Shown here: in pieces, positions 33,151 to 42,801 of the stretch
Layout of the letters: the number at the start of each line of letters is the position of its first letter
How positions within the stretch are numbered: the stretch's first letter is position 1
Assembly (NCBI RefSeq): GCF_014192915.1
Contig: NZ_JACHYN010000017.1
Coordinates: 51,041 to 115,040 of the forward strand
Direction: 5' to 3'
Length of the DNA: 64,000 nucleotides
DNA from: Azospirillum sp. OGB3
Lineage (GTDB): Bacteria > Pseudomonadota > Alphaproteobacteria > Azospirillales > Azospirillaceae
Notes under the pieces: model-generated
Told to the model about the DNA's origin: nothing
Databases searched by the model: none
What the model saw: the letters and a program-made list of their open reading frames with translations, nothing else
Position numbers and translations under genes: made by a program

Positions 33151-34052
33151 CATGGAAAGCCGCGGTCGTGCGGTACCTCACTGAGGTGGGGCCGGACGCG
33201 GTGAAGCCCGGCACCTTAAAGCGCTACACGGTCAGCCTCGGGCAGGTCGGTCCGCATCTGGAGGCGCTGTACGTCGATCAGATCACGCGGAAGACCATCT
33301 CCACCCTGGTCAGCGCCAGGAGCAAGGGCGGAGCCAGCAACGCCACCATCAATCGGGACCTGACCGCGGTGTCCGCCGTCCTGGGCGCCGCCGTCGAATG
33401 GGGAGCGTGCGAGGCGAACCCGGCGCGCGACTACAATCGCCGCCTCACCCGTGAACGGCGCGAGTCCATCCATCCTCCGTCCAGCGCGGACGTGGAGGCC
33501 GTCATCACGCGGTGCCCCGGCCTGTTCGCCAGCATGATCCGGTTCCTCGCCCAAACCGGCTGCCGGCAGGAGGAGGCCGCTGGCCTGACGTGGGGACAGG
33601 TGAACCTCAAGGCCGGAACGGTGACCTTCCTGAAGACGAAGACCAGCCGGCCCCGAACGATCCGCCTGGAACCTGAGACGGTGGCGATGCTGACCGCGCT
33701 GCCCCACTTCCTGGGTTCCGACGCGGTGTTCTGGCACGGAAAGGGATCGCGTTATCTCAACGTGTCGTCACGGTTTCGGGAGATGGTGCGGTCGGCACAA
33801 AAGTCGGCACAGCGGGTGGGCACACCGTTCCGGCCCTTCCGCTGCCACGATCTGCGGCACGGCTTCGCCATCCGGGCCTTGCGGGACGGGTGGGACATCT
33901 ACGCCCTGTCCAAGCACCTCGGGCACAGCAGCGTGAAAACGACGGAGATTTATCTCGGGTACGTCCCGGCCAGGGCCGGCACAAAAACCGGCACATCTAT
34001 AACGGTTTCTCCTGGGTTGCATCCCCAGGAAACCGCCAAATCAGCCAGCTAA
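32979..34052 (+). CDS. Phage tyrosine integrase adjacent to tRNA-Ser
   Basis: A 357-residue integrase starting MPSNLYKRGAVWWARIQAGG (arm-binding/AP2-like lead). It then has a SAM-like core (about 60-150) and a catalytic domain: R in QTGCRQEEAAGLTW near residue 195, HDLRHGF near 290, an H in GHSSVKTTEIY, and the tyrosine near residue 325. It ends 19 bases from the CCA end of tRNA-Ser, the typical position for an integrase that uses the tRNA 3' end as attB. The C-terminal tail after the tyrosine is short and serine-rich. Confidence 0.92.
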   Translation: MPSNLYKRGAVWWARIQAGGAEHRRSLRTSDRKEAQRRLDQLKKEITAAVHFGESRLTWKAAVVRYLTEVGPDAVKPGTLKRYTVSLGQVGPHLEALYVDQITRKTISTLVSARSKGGASNATINRDLTAVSAVLGAAVEWGACEANPARDYNRRLTRERRESIHPPSSADVEAVITRCPGLFASMIRFLAQTGCRQEEAAGLTWGQVNLKAGTVTFLKTKTSRPRTIRLEPETVAMLTALPHFLGSDAVFWHGKGSRYLNVSSRFREMVRSAQKSAQRVGTPFRPFRCHDLRHGFAIRALRDGWDIYALSKHLGHSSVKTTEIYLGYVPARAGTKTGTSITVSPGLHPQETAKSAS

Positions 34053-34071
34053 GTATTTGATTTGAAAGGAA

Positions 34072-34165
34072 TGGCGGAGGGGATGGGATTCGAACCCACG
34101 ATAGGGGTTTGAGCCCCTATAACGGTTTAGCAAACCGCCGCCTTCAGCCTCTCGGCCACCCCTCC
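34072..34165 (-). tRNA. tRNA-Ser(GCT), probable prophage attachment site
   Basis: A 94-base gene on the minus strand. The acceptor starts ggagggg and pairs with cccctcc before G-CCA, which is encoded at 34072-34074. The anticodon loop TTGCTAA gives GCT. A long variable arm with a stem of ataggggctcaaacccctat type and a T arm with ttcgaat are typical of serine tRNAs. Its 3' end faces the integrase, so the crossover restores an intact tRNA at this end of the prophage. Confidence 0.96.
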
Positions 34166-34362
34166 TACCGGGCCGGCGCCCTGTGGCGCCGCTGGCGTGG
34201 GTGCGTTCTAACGATCCGGATGGGGCCTGTCAACGCTTAGTCGCCAAAAATGTGATCGAGCCCAGAAACTTCAAAATCTGTATAAAATTTTATATACTTT
34301 TTAGAAAATCAGAGGTAGCTTACGACTGTAACGCGATCGCAATGCTTGGTCAGGGGGACGCC

Positions 34363-34596
34363 ATGAGCTTGTCACGCCGCTGTGCCGAAACGCTGATCGA
34401 TCTGGTCGAGATCAAGCTGAGCTGCCTGGAGATTACCGATCGGGAAGATTTGCGCGAAAAGGAACTGCTGTTGCGTTGTGTCCAGGAGCTGAAGGCCGAA
34501 GTGCGCGGTGAAAGCGGTGCGACCGCGGCCTTCGCTGCGCCCAAGCGGCGGGGGCGCCGGCCCAAGCACCTGCAACTCCAGGATCTTCACGCCTGA
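34363..34596 (+). CDS. Conserved hypothetical Rhodospirillales protein
   Basis: A 77-residue protein starting MSLSRRCAETLIDLVEIKLS and containing CLEITDREDLREKELLLRCV, with a basic C-terminus (APKRRGRRPKHLQLQDLHA). I know similar small proteins from Azospirillum-like genomes, but the function is unknown. A purine-rich site agggggac precedes the ATG. An ATG 21 bases upstream is an alternative. First host gene after the tRNA. Confidence 0.65.
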   Translation: MSLSRRCAETLIDLVEIKLSCLEITDREDLREKELLLRCVQELKAEVRGESGATAAFAAPKRRGRRPKHLQLQDLHA

Positions 34597-34817
34597 GACG
34601 GTTTCCAGGTCCCCAACTGCTCGGAGTCCGTTCTGAGAAACGACATCCGCTTGAGGCGTTGGAAAATCGGGCCGATCGTGGCGATGCGGATGACGGCGAC
34701 GGAGGTTCGGGGGGCCTGCATAAGGACGGGCCGGGCGGCGGCATCGCAGGAGCCATGACAGCGTCCGCCCGACCGGCCACCGCTTCGGGAGCCGCTGGCC
34801 CCTGGAGCGGCGAAGTC

Positions 34818-35072
34818 TCAGGGATCGTTGCGGTCGTGTGTCACGCGGAACCAATGCTCCGCATACTGACGACAGGATTCTGCTTCGACCGAATTACCGG
34901 ATCGCTCGGCATCTTCGGCACGGGACAGCCATTGGAGGTGCTTTTGCCGCGCGGAGCCATTTGCCTTTGGTTGTGTGCGGGTCAGGTCTCCCTGCGTGGC
35001 GTGTCGTTGGGCTGCTTTACCGAACCGGGGCTGCCGACGGGCTCGATCACCCGCCGGATTGTCAAAAGGCAT
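34818..35072 (-). CDS. DUF4167-like small protein
   Basis: An 84-residue protein. The C-terminal half (RQKHLQWLSRAEDAERSGNS then VEAESCRQYAEHWFRVTHD) resembles the DUF4167 domain of alphaproteobacteria, which has an ENYxQHAEHYFR-type ending. The N-terminus is basic and disordered. The function is unknown. It is isolated and could be a decayed copy of the longer chromosomal gene. Confidence 0.5.
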   Translation of the reverse strand: MPFDNPAGDRARRQPRFGKAAQRHATQGDLTRTQPKANGSARQKHLQWLSRAEDAERSGNSVEAESCRQYAEHWFRVTHDRNDP

Positions 35073-35133
35073 AACGTTGATCCTCGGTTGGTCGGCGGAC
35101 CGTGATCAGGAACGAAGGATCGTTGCGGAACGC

Positions 35134-35580
35134 TCAATCCTCGCCATCTTTCGGCACACCGGAAAACGCTCGGAAAGCTTCGGTCACATCATTCATGACC
35201 TGCGGGAAGAACGCAACGCGGCCGGCAAGAGGACCTTCGTTGATCGGCGTGGGACGGGGGAGCGGGCGTGGCGGTGAGAGCGGCTTGGCGGGTTCCCGCT
35301 CGTCGGCACGGAGAGGCTCGTAGAAATGTAGGGCGAGTTGGCCGTCGGGTTCGGCAGCGTAGGGAAGGCCGGGCTCAGTCCGGCGTTCCGCACCTGGAAG
35401 GACATACTGGTCGCCCTGGGCGGTCCTTTCCGTCAGCGGCATCCAAGACACCCCTTCGCCCGTTGAAGCCTCGCTCAACCTATCAGGTTTCCGCCAATCC
35501 GCTCCAGCGAATACGGCGGACTGCCGATGGCCCGCGACGGTCGAACACCAAAGTCGCCAATCACCTGAGTCGTCAAACAT
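35134..35580 (-). CDS. Hypothetical protein
   Basis: A 148-residue protein with segments EGVSWMPLTERTAQGDQYVL, EPDGQLALHFYEPLRADERE and MNDVTEAFRAFSGVPKDGED. It has a proline-rich linker near residues 100-115. The composition is protein-like rather than shadow-like, but no domain is recognised. It sits alone in a poorly coding zone between the tRNA and the SDR gene. Confidence 0.45.
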   Translation of the reverse strand: MFDDSGDWRLWCSTVAGHRQSAVFAGADWRKPDRLSEASTGEGVSWMPLTERTAQGDQYVLPGAERRTEPGLPYAAEPDGQLALHFYEPLRADEREPAKPLSPPRPLPRPTPINEGPLAGRVAFFPQVMNDVTEAFRAFSGVPKDGED

Positions 35581-35847
35581 GCGGCGGCGGCATCAATGTT
35601 CTGCGCCGATTCGATCGGGTCGTGGTGGCGTCGCCGGCCCACCCGCCGGATCCGATCGTGGTCTGGCAGAACTGGCAGACGGTGCGCCTCCCGGATGTGA
35701 TGTGGGGTCAGTGGTTCGGATCACCACCGCGGCGGTCCCGAAGCCCGCGAAACCGACTTTCGGCCATCGCTTCGTCGGTCTGCGAGCGGATCGGTAACGT
35801 CCGTCATCGCTGCGAGCGGCATCCTCGACGGGCGACGCCGTGACCGG
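35581..35847. other. Gap before the SDR gene, no support for a gene
   Basis: Short open frames occur on the plus strand, but their translations are arginine/serine-rich and lack ribosome sites or family motifs. I see no hairpin or other signal worth naming. Confidence 0.4.
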
Positions 35848-36831
35848 TCAGGGCAACGAGGCGCCGGTCAAAGTCTGCGAGACGCGCCACAGGCGCTCGG
35901 CCAGCGCGTCGTCCGCCGCCCAGGGGTGCACGCCACGCCGCCCCGTCGCCGCGCTGTGGACCGGAGCGACGTCGCAGTCCTCGCAATAGACCCCGCCAAG
36001 GCCTTCGAGCTGTGGGCTGGTTGCGCACCAGACGCTGGTGGCCGCCCCTTGCGCGACGGTTTTCATGCCGCGGGCAGGATCGATGCGTGGCCGTCCATCC
36101 GCGTCCAAAGCATCGAAACCGGCGATCTCCGCGGCGGTCAGATGGCGGCTCAACTCGGTGAGAATCTGTCCCGGATGCAGCGAGAAGGCGCGCACCCCTT
36201 CGTCCCGGCCGCGGCGATCCAGGGCGACGGCGAACAGCGCGTTGGCCGTCTTGGACTGGCCGTAGGCGTTCCACTTGTCATAAGGGCGCCGTTCGAAGTC
36301 GAGGTCGTCGAAGTCGATTCCGGCGATCTGGTGGCCACGCGACGAAACCGACACGACGCGCGCGCCGCCCACCTCACGCCCCGCCGCGAGAAGCGCCGGC
36401 CACAGGGCCAGGGTCAGCCGAAAATGGCCGAGATGATTCGTTGCGAACTGCCCCTCGCGCCCGTCGGCGTCGCGGTGAAGCGGTGTCGCCATGATGCCGG
36501 CGCTGTTGACGAGGATCGACAGCGGCCGCCCGGTCTCGCGGAAGCGCCCGGCAAAAGCGGCGACCGAGGCGGCGTCCGCGAGGTCGAGCGCCTCCAGTTC
36601 GACGCGGTCGAGGCCGGCCAGCGCGGCCGCCGCCCGGGCGCGGTCCCGCGCCGGCACGATGACGGTCACCCCGGCGCCGGCGAGCGCGCGCGTCGTCTCC
36701 AGCCCGATGCCGGAATAGCCGCCGGTGACCACCGCCACGCGCCCGCGGAGATCGATGCCGCGGACGGCCTCGGCGGCGGTGGTGGCGGGACCGAAGCCGG
36801 ACCCGATGGGTGTCTGGTCTGGGGAAATCAT
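35848..36831 (-). CDS. Short-chain dehydrogenase/reductase
   Basis: A 327-residue SDR. The NAD(P)-binding motif TGGYSGIGLE is near residue 37, the NSAG motif in ILVNSAGIMA near 112, and the catalytic Y-x-x-x-K is WNAYGQSKTANALF near 190, with the serine in SVSSRGHQI. The substrate is unknown; the family resembles retinol/light-dependent reductases. I chose the ATG at 36831, with GAGGAGG four bases before it. It is divergent from the AraC-type regulator, which probably controls it. Confidence 0.9.
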   Translation of the reverse strand: MISPDQTPIGSGFGPATTAAEAVRGIDLRGRVAVVTGGYSGIGLETTRALAGAGVTVIVPARDRARAAAALAGLDRVELEALDLADAASVAAFAGRFRETGRPLSILVNSAGIMATPLHRDADGREGQFATNHLGHFRLTLALWPALLAAGREVGGARVVSVSSRGHQIAGIDFDDLDFERRPYDKWNAYGQSKTANALFAVALDRRGRDEGVRAFSLHPGQILTELSRHLTAAEIAGFDALDADGRPRIDPARGMKTVAQGAATSVWCATSPQLEGLGGVYCEDCDVAPVHSAATGRRGVHPWAADDALAERLWRVSQTLTGASLP

Positions 36832-36917
36832 CAAGCCTCCTCACAGGGCGTGGCGTCGGGCGCCCTTGTCGCCTATATGCGCCGGATGATCCATCCCGCT
36901 CCGTCCGGAATCCTGTC

Positions 36918-37922
36918 GTGATCGTCCAGAACGCGCCCGCCGACGTGCTGTCGGACGTGCTCCGCCTGATGCAGGCTCAGACCTTGTGCTCCGCGCGTCT
37001 CGTCGCCCGGGGCGCATGGTCGATCCGCTTCCAGCCGCCGGACACGATCAAGTTCAACGTGATGACCGCGGGGACCTGCTGGATTCGGCCGGATGGGCCG
37101 GATGGGCCGGATGGGAGGGAAGCGCCGCGGCGCCTCGATGCCGGGGATTGCTTCGTGGTGGTGCGCGGTGGCTTCGTCCTGGCGAGCGCGCCGGACCTGC
37201 CCCCCGTCCCGGCTGCGCAAGTGTTCCAGGCGCCGGGCGGTGAGGCCAACGTCAACGCGGGGAACGGCGTGCCCGGCGCAGCCGGGGACGAGGTGCGCTT
37301 CCTCGGTGGCAGCGTGCGGTTCGACCGGCTGGACGGCGGCCTGCTGTTCGACCTGCTGCCACGGCTGCTGATGATCCCCGGCGACGTCCCGGGAGCCGCC
37401 CCGATCGGCTGGCTTCTGGACCAGCTCGACCGGGAATGGCGTGCCGGGGGCGTGGGGTCTCAACTCGTCTGCAACGACCTGCTGCGGTTGATGTTCGTTC
37501 ACGCCTTGCGGACGCATCTGAGCGAACATCCGCCGCAGGGTGCCAATTGGTTGGCGGCAAGCCTGGATTCCTCCATCGGCCGGGCCCTTGGCGCCATCCA
37601 TGCCGAGCCGTGCCGCAACTGGACGCTTGCGGAACTGGCGGGCATCGCCGGGCGGTCGCGCTCCAGCTTCGCCGCGGCCTTCCGTGAGCGCGTGGGCATT
37701 CCCCCGATCGATTACATGCTGCGCTGGCGGATGCGCCTTGCCGCCACGCGGTTGCGGCGGGGGCAGGAACCCGTCTCCACGATCGCCGCCTCGCTCGGCT
37801 ATCTGTCCGACAGCGCCTTCAGCGCCACGTTCCGGCGGATCATGGGCGTCTCGCCGGTCCGCTACCGGACGGGAGCGGACAAGGCTCCCGCTTCGGACCG
37901 GGCTGCGGCGATCAAGGATTGA
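36918..37922 (+). CDS. AraC family transcriptional regulator (cupin-type sensor)
   Basis: A 334-residue regulator. Residues 1-170 form a cupin-like sensor (AraC_binding-type, ADVLSDVLRLMQAQTLCSAR). Residues 230-325 hold two helix-turn-helices: NWTLAELAGIAGRSRSSFAA, and ISTIAA-like VSTIAASLGYLSDSAFSATF then FRRIMGVSPVRYR. The GTG at 36918 gives the family's usual start, and frames further upstream run back across the divergent promoter. An in-frame nine-base tandem repeat at 37091-37117 encodes three PDG units. Probably regulates the divergent SDR gene. Confidence 0.85.
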   Translation: MIVQNAPADVLSDVLRLMQAQTLCSARLVARGAWSIRFQPPDTIKFNVMTAGTCWIRPDGPDGPDGREAPRRLDAGDCFVVVRGGFVLASAPDLPPVPAAQVFQAPGGEANVNAGNGVPGAAGDEVRFLGGSVRFDRLDGGLLFDLLPRLLMIPGDVPGAAPIGWLLDQLDREWRAGGVGSQLVCNDLLRLMFVHALRTHLSEHPPQGANWLAASLDSSIGRALGAIHAEPCRNWTLAELAGIAGRSRSSFAAAFRERVGIPPIDYMLRWRMRLAATRLRRGQEPVSTIAASLGYLSDSAFSATFRRIMGVSPVRYRTGADKAPASDRAAAIKD

Positions 37923-38179
37923 ACGCGTCGCGCAGAGCCTCTGACAAGGCGGGCGGAGCGGCTCGTCACAGCCGGGGGCGGCGAACTGTGGGTTGCCGCC
38001 GCCGCCGCCTTGCGCTAGAAAGCCATTCTGGTCGGCAGTTCACCAAGGCGTCGTCGCCCCGTCGAGGGGAGCTAAACCTGCCACGACACTCTCTCGACCG
38101 ACACCTCATCGCGTGCCGCGTCGGAAGTCGGCGACCACCGGCATCCCTTCGCGGATTGGCGCGTTGTGAGGATGATTCC

Positions 38180-38764
38180 ATGTCCAGGACATCGCTGCCC
38201 TACAGCGCGGACGATATTTCCGCGCTTGCGCGCTCGTTGCGCGCGCAACTCGCTGGCCGGACCGAGCCGCCCGGCCATGTCGAATGGCTCAACATGCTGG
38301 CCAAGGCGGTCGGCTGCCGGAACTTCCAGCATTTCCGGACGCAGGCCCCGGTTCAGACGACGGAGCGGATGACGGCACAGGACCGTCCCGGCGCGGCGCT
38401 CGAAACAGCGTCGCCGGTCGATCCGGTCCGGGTGCTGAAGGTGGCCCGCTGCTTCGACGCGCCCGGCGTCCTGCTGCGCTGGCCGCCGAAGCGGAGCGAG
38501 CGGGACCTGTGCCTGTGGGTCCTGTGGTCGCGGATTTTCGCCGGCCGGGCGATGAGCGAGGGCGAGGTGAACGGCCTCCTGCGCAACGCCCACCGCTTCG
38601 GCGACCATGTCCTGCTGCGCCGGGAGCTGTACGATTTCGGTCTGCTCGACCGGACGCGCGACGGAAGTGTTTATCGGCGCGTGGAGCGCCGGCCGCCGCC
38701 GGAGGCGCTCGCCATGATCCGCCGCCTGAAGGCTGCGTCCGCCACCGGACGGGCGCCATCCTAG
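38180..38764 (+). CDS. DUF2087 domain protein
   Basis: A 194-residue protein starting MSRTSLPYSADDISALARSL. The N-terminal part (AKAVGCRNFQHFRTQ) and the C-terminal DUF2087 region (DLCLWVLWSRIFAGRAMSEG, LRRELYDFGLLDRTRDGSVY) are clear. DUF2087 proteins are winged-helix-like and thought to regulate transcription. I picked the ATG at 38180, as the longer frame upstream has shadow-like sequence. It is followed by a convergent racemase gene. Confidence 0.8.
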   Translation: MSRTSLPYSADDISALARSLRAQLAGRTEPPGHVEWLNMLAKAVGCRNFQHFRTQAPVQTTERMTAQDRPGAALETASPVDPVRVLKVARCFDAPGVLLRWPPKRSERDLCLWVLWSRIFAGRAMSEGEVNGLLRNAHRFGDHVLLRRELYDFGLLDRTRDGSVYRRVERRPPPEALAMIRRLKAASATGRAPS

Positions 38765-38796
38765 GCGCCACGTGCCTGGAAGAGGCGGGCGGTGGC

Positions 38797-39525
38797 CTAG
38801 TCGCCCAGCGCGAAGGCCACCGCGGCGTCGGTATGGAGCGCCGTCGTGTTGAACATGGGGATATCCGGCCGGTCGGCCTGATCGACCAGCAGGAAAATCT
38901 CGGTGCAGCCGAGGATCACCCCCTGCGCCCCGTCGGCGGCCATCCGGTCGATGATCTCCAGGTATTGGGCCTTGGACTCCGGGCGCAGGTCGCGTCGCAC
39001 CAGCTCGTCGAAGATGATGCGGTCCACGGTCTCCTTGTCGGGGTCCGTCGGCACCATGATCTCGACCCCAAAGCGCTCCTTGTAGCGGTGGTGCAGGTCC
39101 TCGGAGCGCATCGTCGGCATGGTGCCGAGCAGGGCGACCCGCGACAGGCCGGCGGCCCGCATCGCCGCGCCGGTCGGGTCGGCGATGTGGATGAAGGGGG
39201 TGGCGCGCTCCGCCATGATCGGCTCGACCACGCGGTGCATGGTGTTCGACACGCACAGGATCACGTCGGCCCCGGCGCGCTCCAGCGCGTCGACCTTGCC
39301 GGACAGGTAGCGGTGCGCGGCATCCCACTCGTTCCGGCGGACGAAATGCTCGATGTTGCCGAAATTGACGCTGACGATGACGATCTCGCCGTTGTCCCAG
39401 CCGCCGAAGCGGGCGTTCAGCCCGTCGTTCAGCAGGCGGTAATATTCGGCGGTGGCCTGGTTGCTCATGCCGCCGAGGACGCCGATGGTCTTCTGGGGCA
39501 GGGGCCGGGCGGTGGGCGTCGTCAT
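38797..39525 (-). CDS. Aspartate/glutamate racemase family protein (YgeA-like)
   Basis: A 242-residue racemase-fold protein starting MTTPTARPLPQKTIGVLGGM. The pair of active-site regions reads ADVILCVSNTMHRV, where a serine stands before NTMH as in YgeA-type enzymes that use Thr/Cys rather than two cysteines, and GVILGCTEIFLLV with the second cysteine. It would interconvert or isomerise amino acids with broad specificity. I chose the ATG at 39525 with the gene standing alone. Substrate unknown. Confidence 0.87.
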   Translation of the reverse strand: MTTPTARPLPQKTIGVLGGMSNQATAEYYRLLNDGLNARFGGWDNGEIVIVSVNFGNIEHFVRRNEWDAAHRYLSGKVDALERAGADVILCVSNTMHRVVEPIMAERATPFIHIADPTGAAMRAAGLSRVALLGTMPTMRSEDLHHRYKERFGVEIMVPTDPDKETVDRIIFDELVRRDLRPESKAQYLEIIDRMAADGAQGVILGCTEIFLLVDQADRPDIPMFNTTALHTDAAVAFALGD

Positions 39526-39586
39526 GTCGTGATCCTGTCGGTTGGGCCGCGGATGATAGAGCCGCCGAAGCGGAATCGCCAACCGC

Positions 39587-41035
39587 TTAGGCCTTCTCCA
39601 CGGTCCGCCCCTCCTGGGTGAACAGGTAGGGGACGAAGCTGCGGTGGTGCTCGTCCACCGACAGCTGGCTGCCGATGGGCGGGAAGGCGCGCTGCTGGCA
39701 GTCGGTGCGCTCGCAGATGCGGCAGTTCACGCCGATGGGCACCGCGGCGGCCTCGTTGGAGGTGTCGATGCCGGCGGCGTAGACGATCTCGTTGGCGTGC
39801 GTCGCCTCGCAGCCCAGCCCGACGGCGAATTGGCGCGACGGCTTCAGATAGGCGCCGCCGCGCTTGGTCACCGTGCGGGCGATGCCGATGTAGGTGGTGC
39901 GGTCGGGCATGGTGGCGAACTGCACCAGGATCTTGCCGGGCTGGGCGAAGGCCTCGTGCACGTTCCACAGCGGGCAGGCGCCGCCGAAGCGCGCGAAGTG
40001 GAAGCGCGTCGCCGAATGGCGCTTGGTGATGTTGCCGGCCATGTCCACCCGCACGAAGTAGAAGGGCAGACCCCGCGCCCCCGGCCTCTGCAGGGTGGAC
40101 AGCCGGTGGCAAACCTGCTCGAAGCTGGCGCCGAAGCGGCTTTGCAACTGCTCCACGTCGTGGCGCAACGCGCGGGCCTGGGCGGCGAAGGCGCGATAGG
40201 GCAGGACCAGAGCCCCCGCGAAATAGTTGGCGAGCCCGACCCGGCAGATCGACCGCGCGTCCTCGCTGGAGAATTTCGCCTGGACGACGAGATCCTCAAT
40301 CACGTCGCCGAAGCCCAGCAGGGCGATCTGGTGCGCCATGTGGAAGGCGCGGCTGGGGCCGTTCAGCAGGGCGGACAGGCGCAGCGTGCCGGTGCTGCCG
40401 TCGTAGCTGCGCATCGCCGTCTCGCCGTCGTCGGCGACGATCTTCACGCGCACGTCGTGCCGCCGCTTCAGATAGGCGGCCAGCTCGTTCAGCAGGGCGC
40501 CGGAGTGGATCTTCTCGGCGTTCCATAGCGCCTCCGCCGCCTCGTCCAGCGGGCCGATGTAGTTGTTGCAGTAGTGGAAATAGTCGCGGACCTCCTCATA
40601 GGGGAACTGCGGCCCGGCGAAGGCGTCGCTCGGCTCCTGGTTGGACAGGCTGTCGGCCAGCGACTGCACCCGCTCGTGAAGCTTCTGGTAGGCCTGATGC
40701 AGGCTCAGCACCCGGCGGGCCAGCTCCGGGCTGGAGCCCACGGCGCTGCGCAGCTCGGCGTTGGTCAGGGGCGCCCCGGCGAACAGCGGGTCGGCCAGGG
40801 CCTCGCGCAGGTCGGCAACCAGACGGCTGTCCTCGTCCTCGACGAAGTTGGACAGGTCGACCTCGAACACGGCGGAGATCTTCAGCAGCACCGGCAGGGT
40901 CAGCGGGCGCTGGTTGTTCTCGATCTGGTTCAGATAGCTCGGCGACAGGTCCAGCGTCTTGGCCAGCGCCGCCTGGGTCAGCCCGCGCTGCTCGCGCAGG
41001 CGGCGGAGCTTGTAGCCGAGGAAGAGCTTCTGCAT
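39587..41035 (-). CDS. XRE/ScfR-type regulator of short-chain acyl metabolism
   Basis: A 482-residue regulator. A helix-turn-helix is at residues 8-62 (LRRLREQRGLTQAALAKTLD, SPSYLNQIENNQRPLT). A middle IrrE/ImmA-like region contains FHMAHQIALLGFGDVIED. The C-terminal cysteine-rich tail includes VNCRICERTDCQQRAFPP. This layout is that of ScfR/RamB/MccR proteins that sense acyl-CoA and control propionate or acetate genes. It is divergent from pccB, with TTTGCAA-type motifs between, so it probably regulates pccBA. The family link is strong, the exact target is inferred. Confidence 0.88.
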   Translation of the reverse strand: MQKLFLGYKLRRLREQRGLTQAALAKTLDLSPSYLNQIENNQRPLTLPVLLKISAVFEVDLSNFVEDEDSRLVADLREALADPLFAGAPLTNAELRSAVGSSPELARRVLSLHQAYQKLHERVQSLADSLSNQEPSDAFAGPQFPYEEVRDYFHYCNNYIGPLDEAAEALWNAEKIHSGALLNELAAYLKRRHDVRVKIVADDGETAMRSYDGSTGTLRLSALLNGPSRAFHMAHQIALLGFGDVIEDLVVQAKFSSEDARSICRVGLANYFAGALVLPYRAFAAQARALRHDVEQLQSRFGASFEQVCHRLSTLQRPGARGLPFYFVRVDMAGNITKRHSATRFHFARFGGACPLWNVHEAFAQPGKILVQFATMPDRTTYIGIARTVTKRGGAYLKPSRQFAVGLGCEATHANEIVYAAGIDTSNEAAAVPIGVNCRICERTDCQQRAFPPIGSQLSVDEHHRSFVPYLFTQEGRTVEKA

Positions 41036-41073
41036 GGACACGCCTACCACCCGGAGATTATGCCGAAGTGCAT

Positions 41074-41168
41074 ATTTGCAATCTTGGCAAACCGCGCGCT
41101 GCGTTTGCAAAGATGTTCGCAACTTCGCACATTTTTCCCGCCCGGCCAATTGCCCTGTTGCAAATCTT
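41074..41168. promoter_or_regulatory. Regulator-site cluster between ScfR-type gene and pccB
   Basis: Related elements: atttgcaatc at 41074-41083, ggcaaac at 41086-41092, tttgcaaa at 41104-41111, ttcgcaa at 41116-41122, and ttgcaaa near 41158-41165. RamB-type regulators of the same family bind AA/GTTTGCAAA. The cluster lies in the 219-base divergent promoter region. Confidence 0.6.
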
Positions 41169-41254
41169 GTGAATAATCCAGGCGTTCCGGTGAGGGGACC
41201 GCTGCCACAAGGTTCGCAAGATCCTCCGCCGCTCGCCAAAGTGGGAAACGCCTG

Positions 41255-42787
<1,533 letters not shown>

Positions 42788-42801
42788 AGGCGCGCCGCCC
42801 C

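Noticed and set aside
34659..35105. 148-codon plus-strand frame between tRNA-Ser and the SDR gene
   Set aside because: It lies antisense to a DUF4167-like frame and has poor, shadow-like composition.
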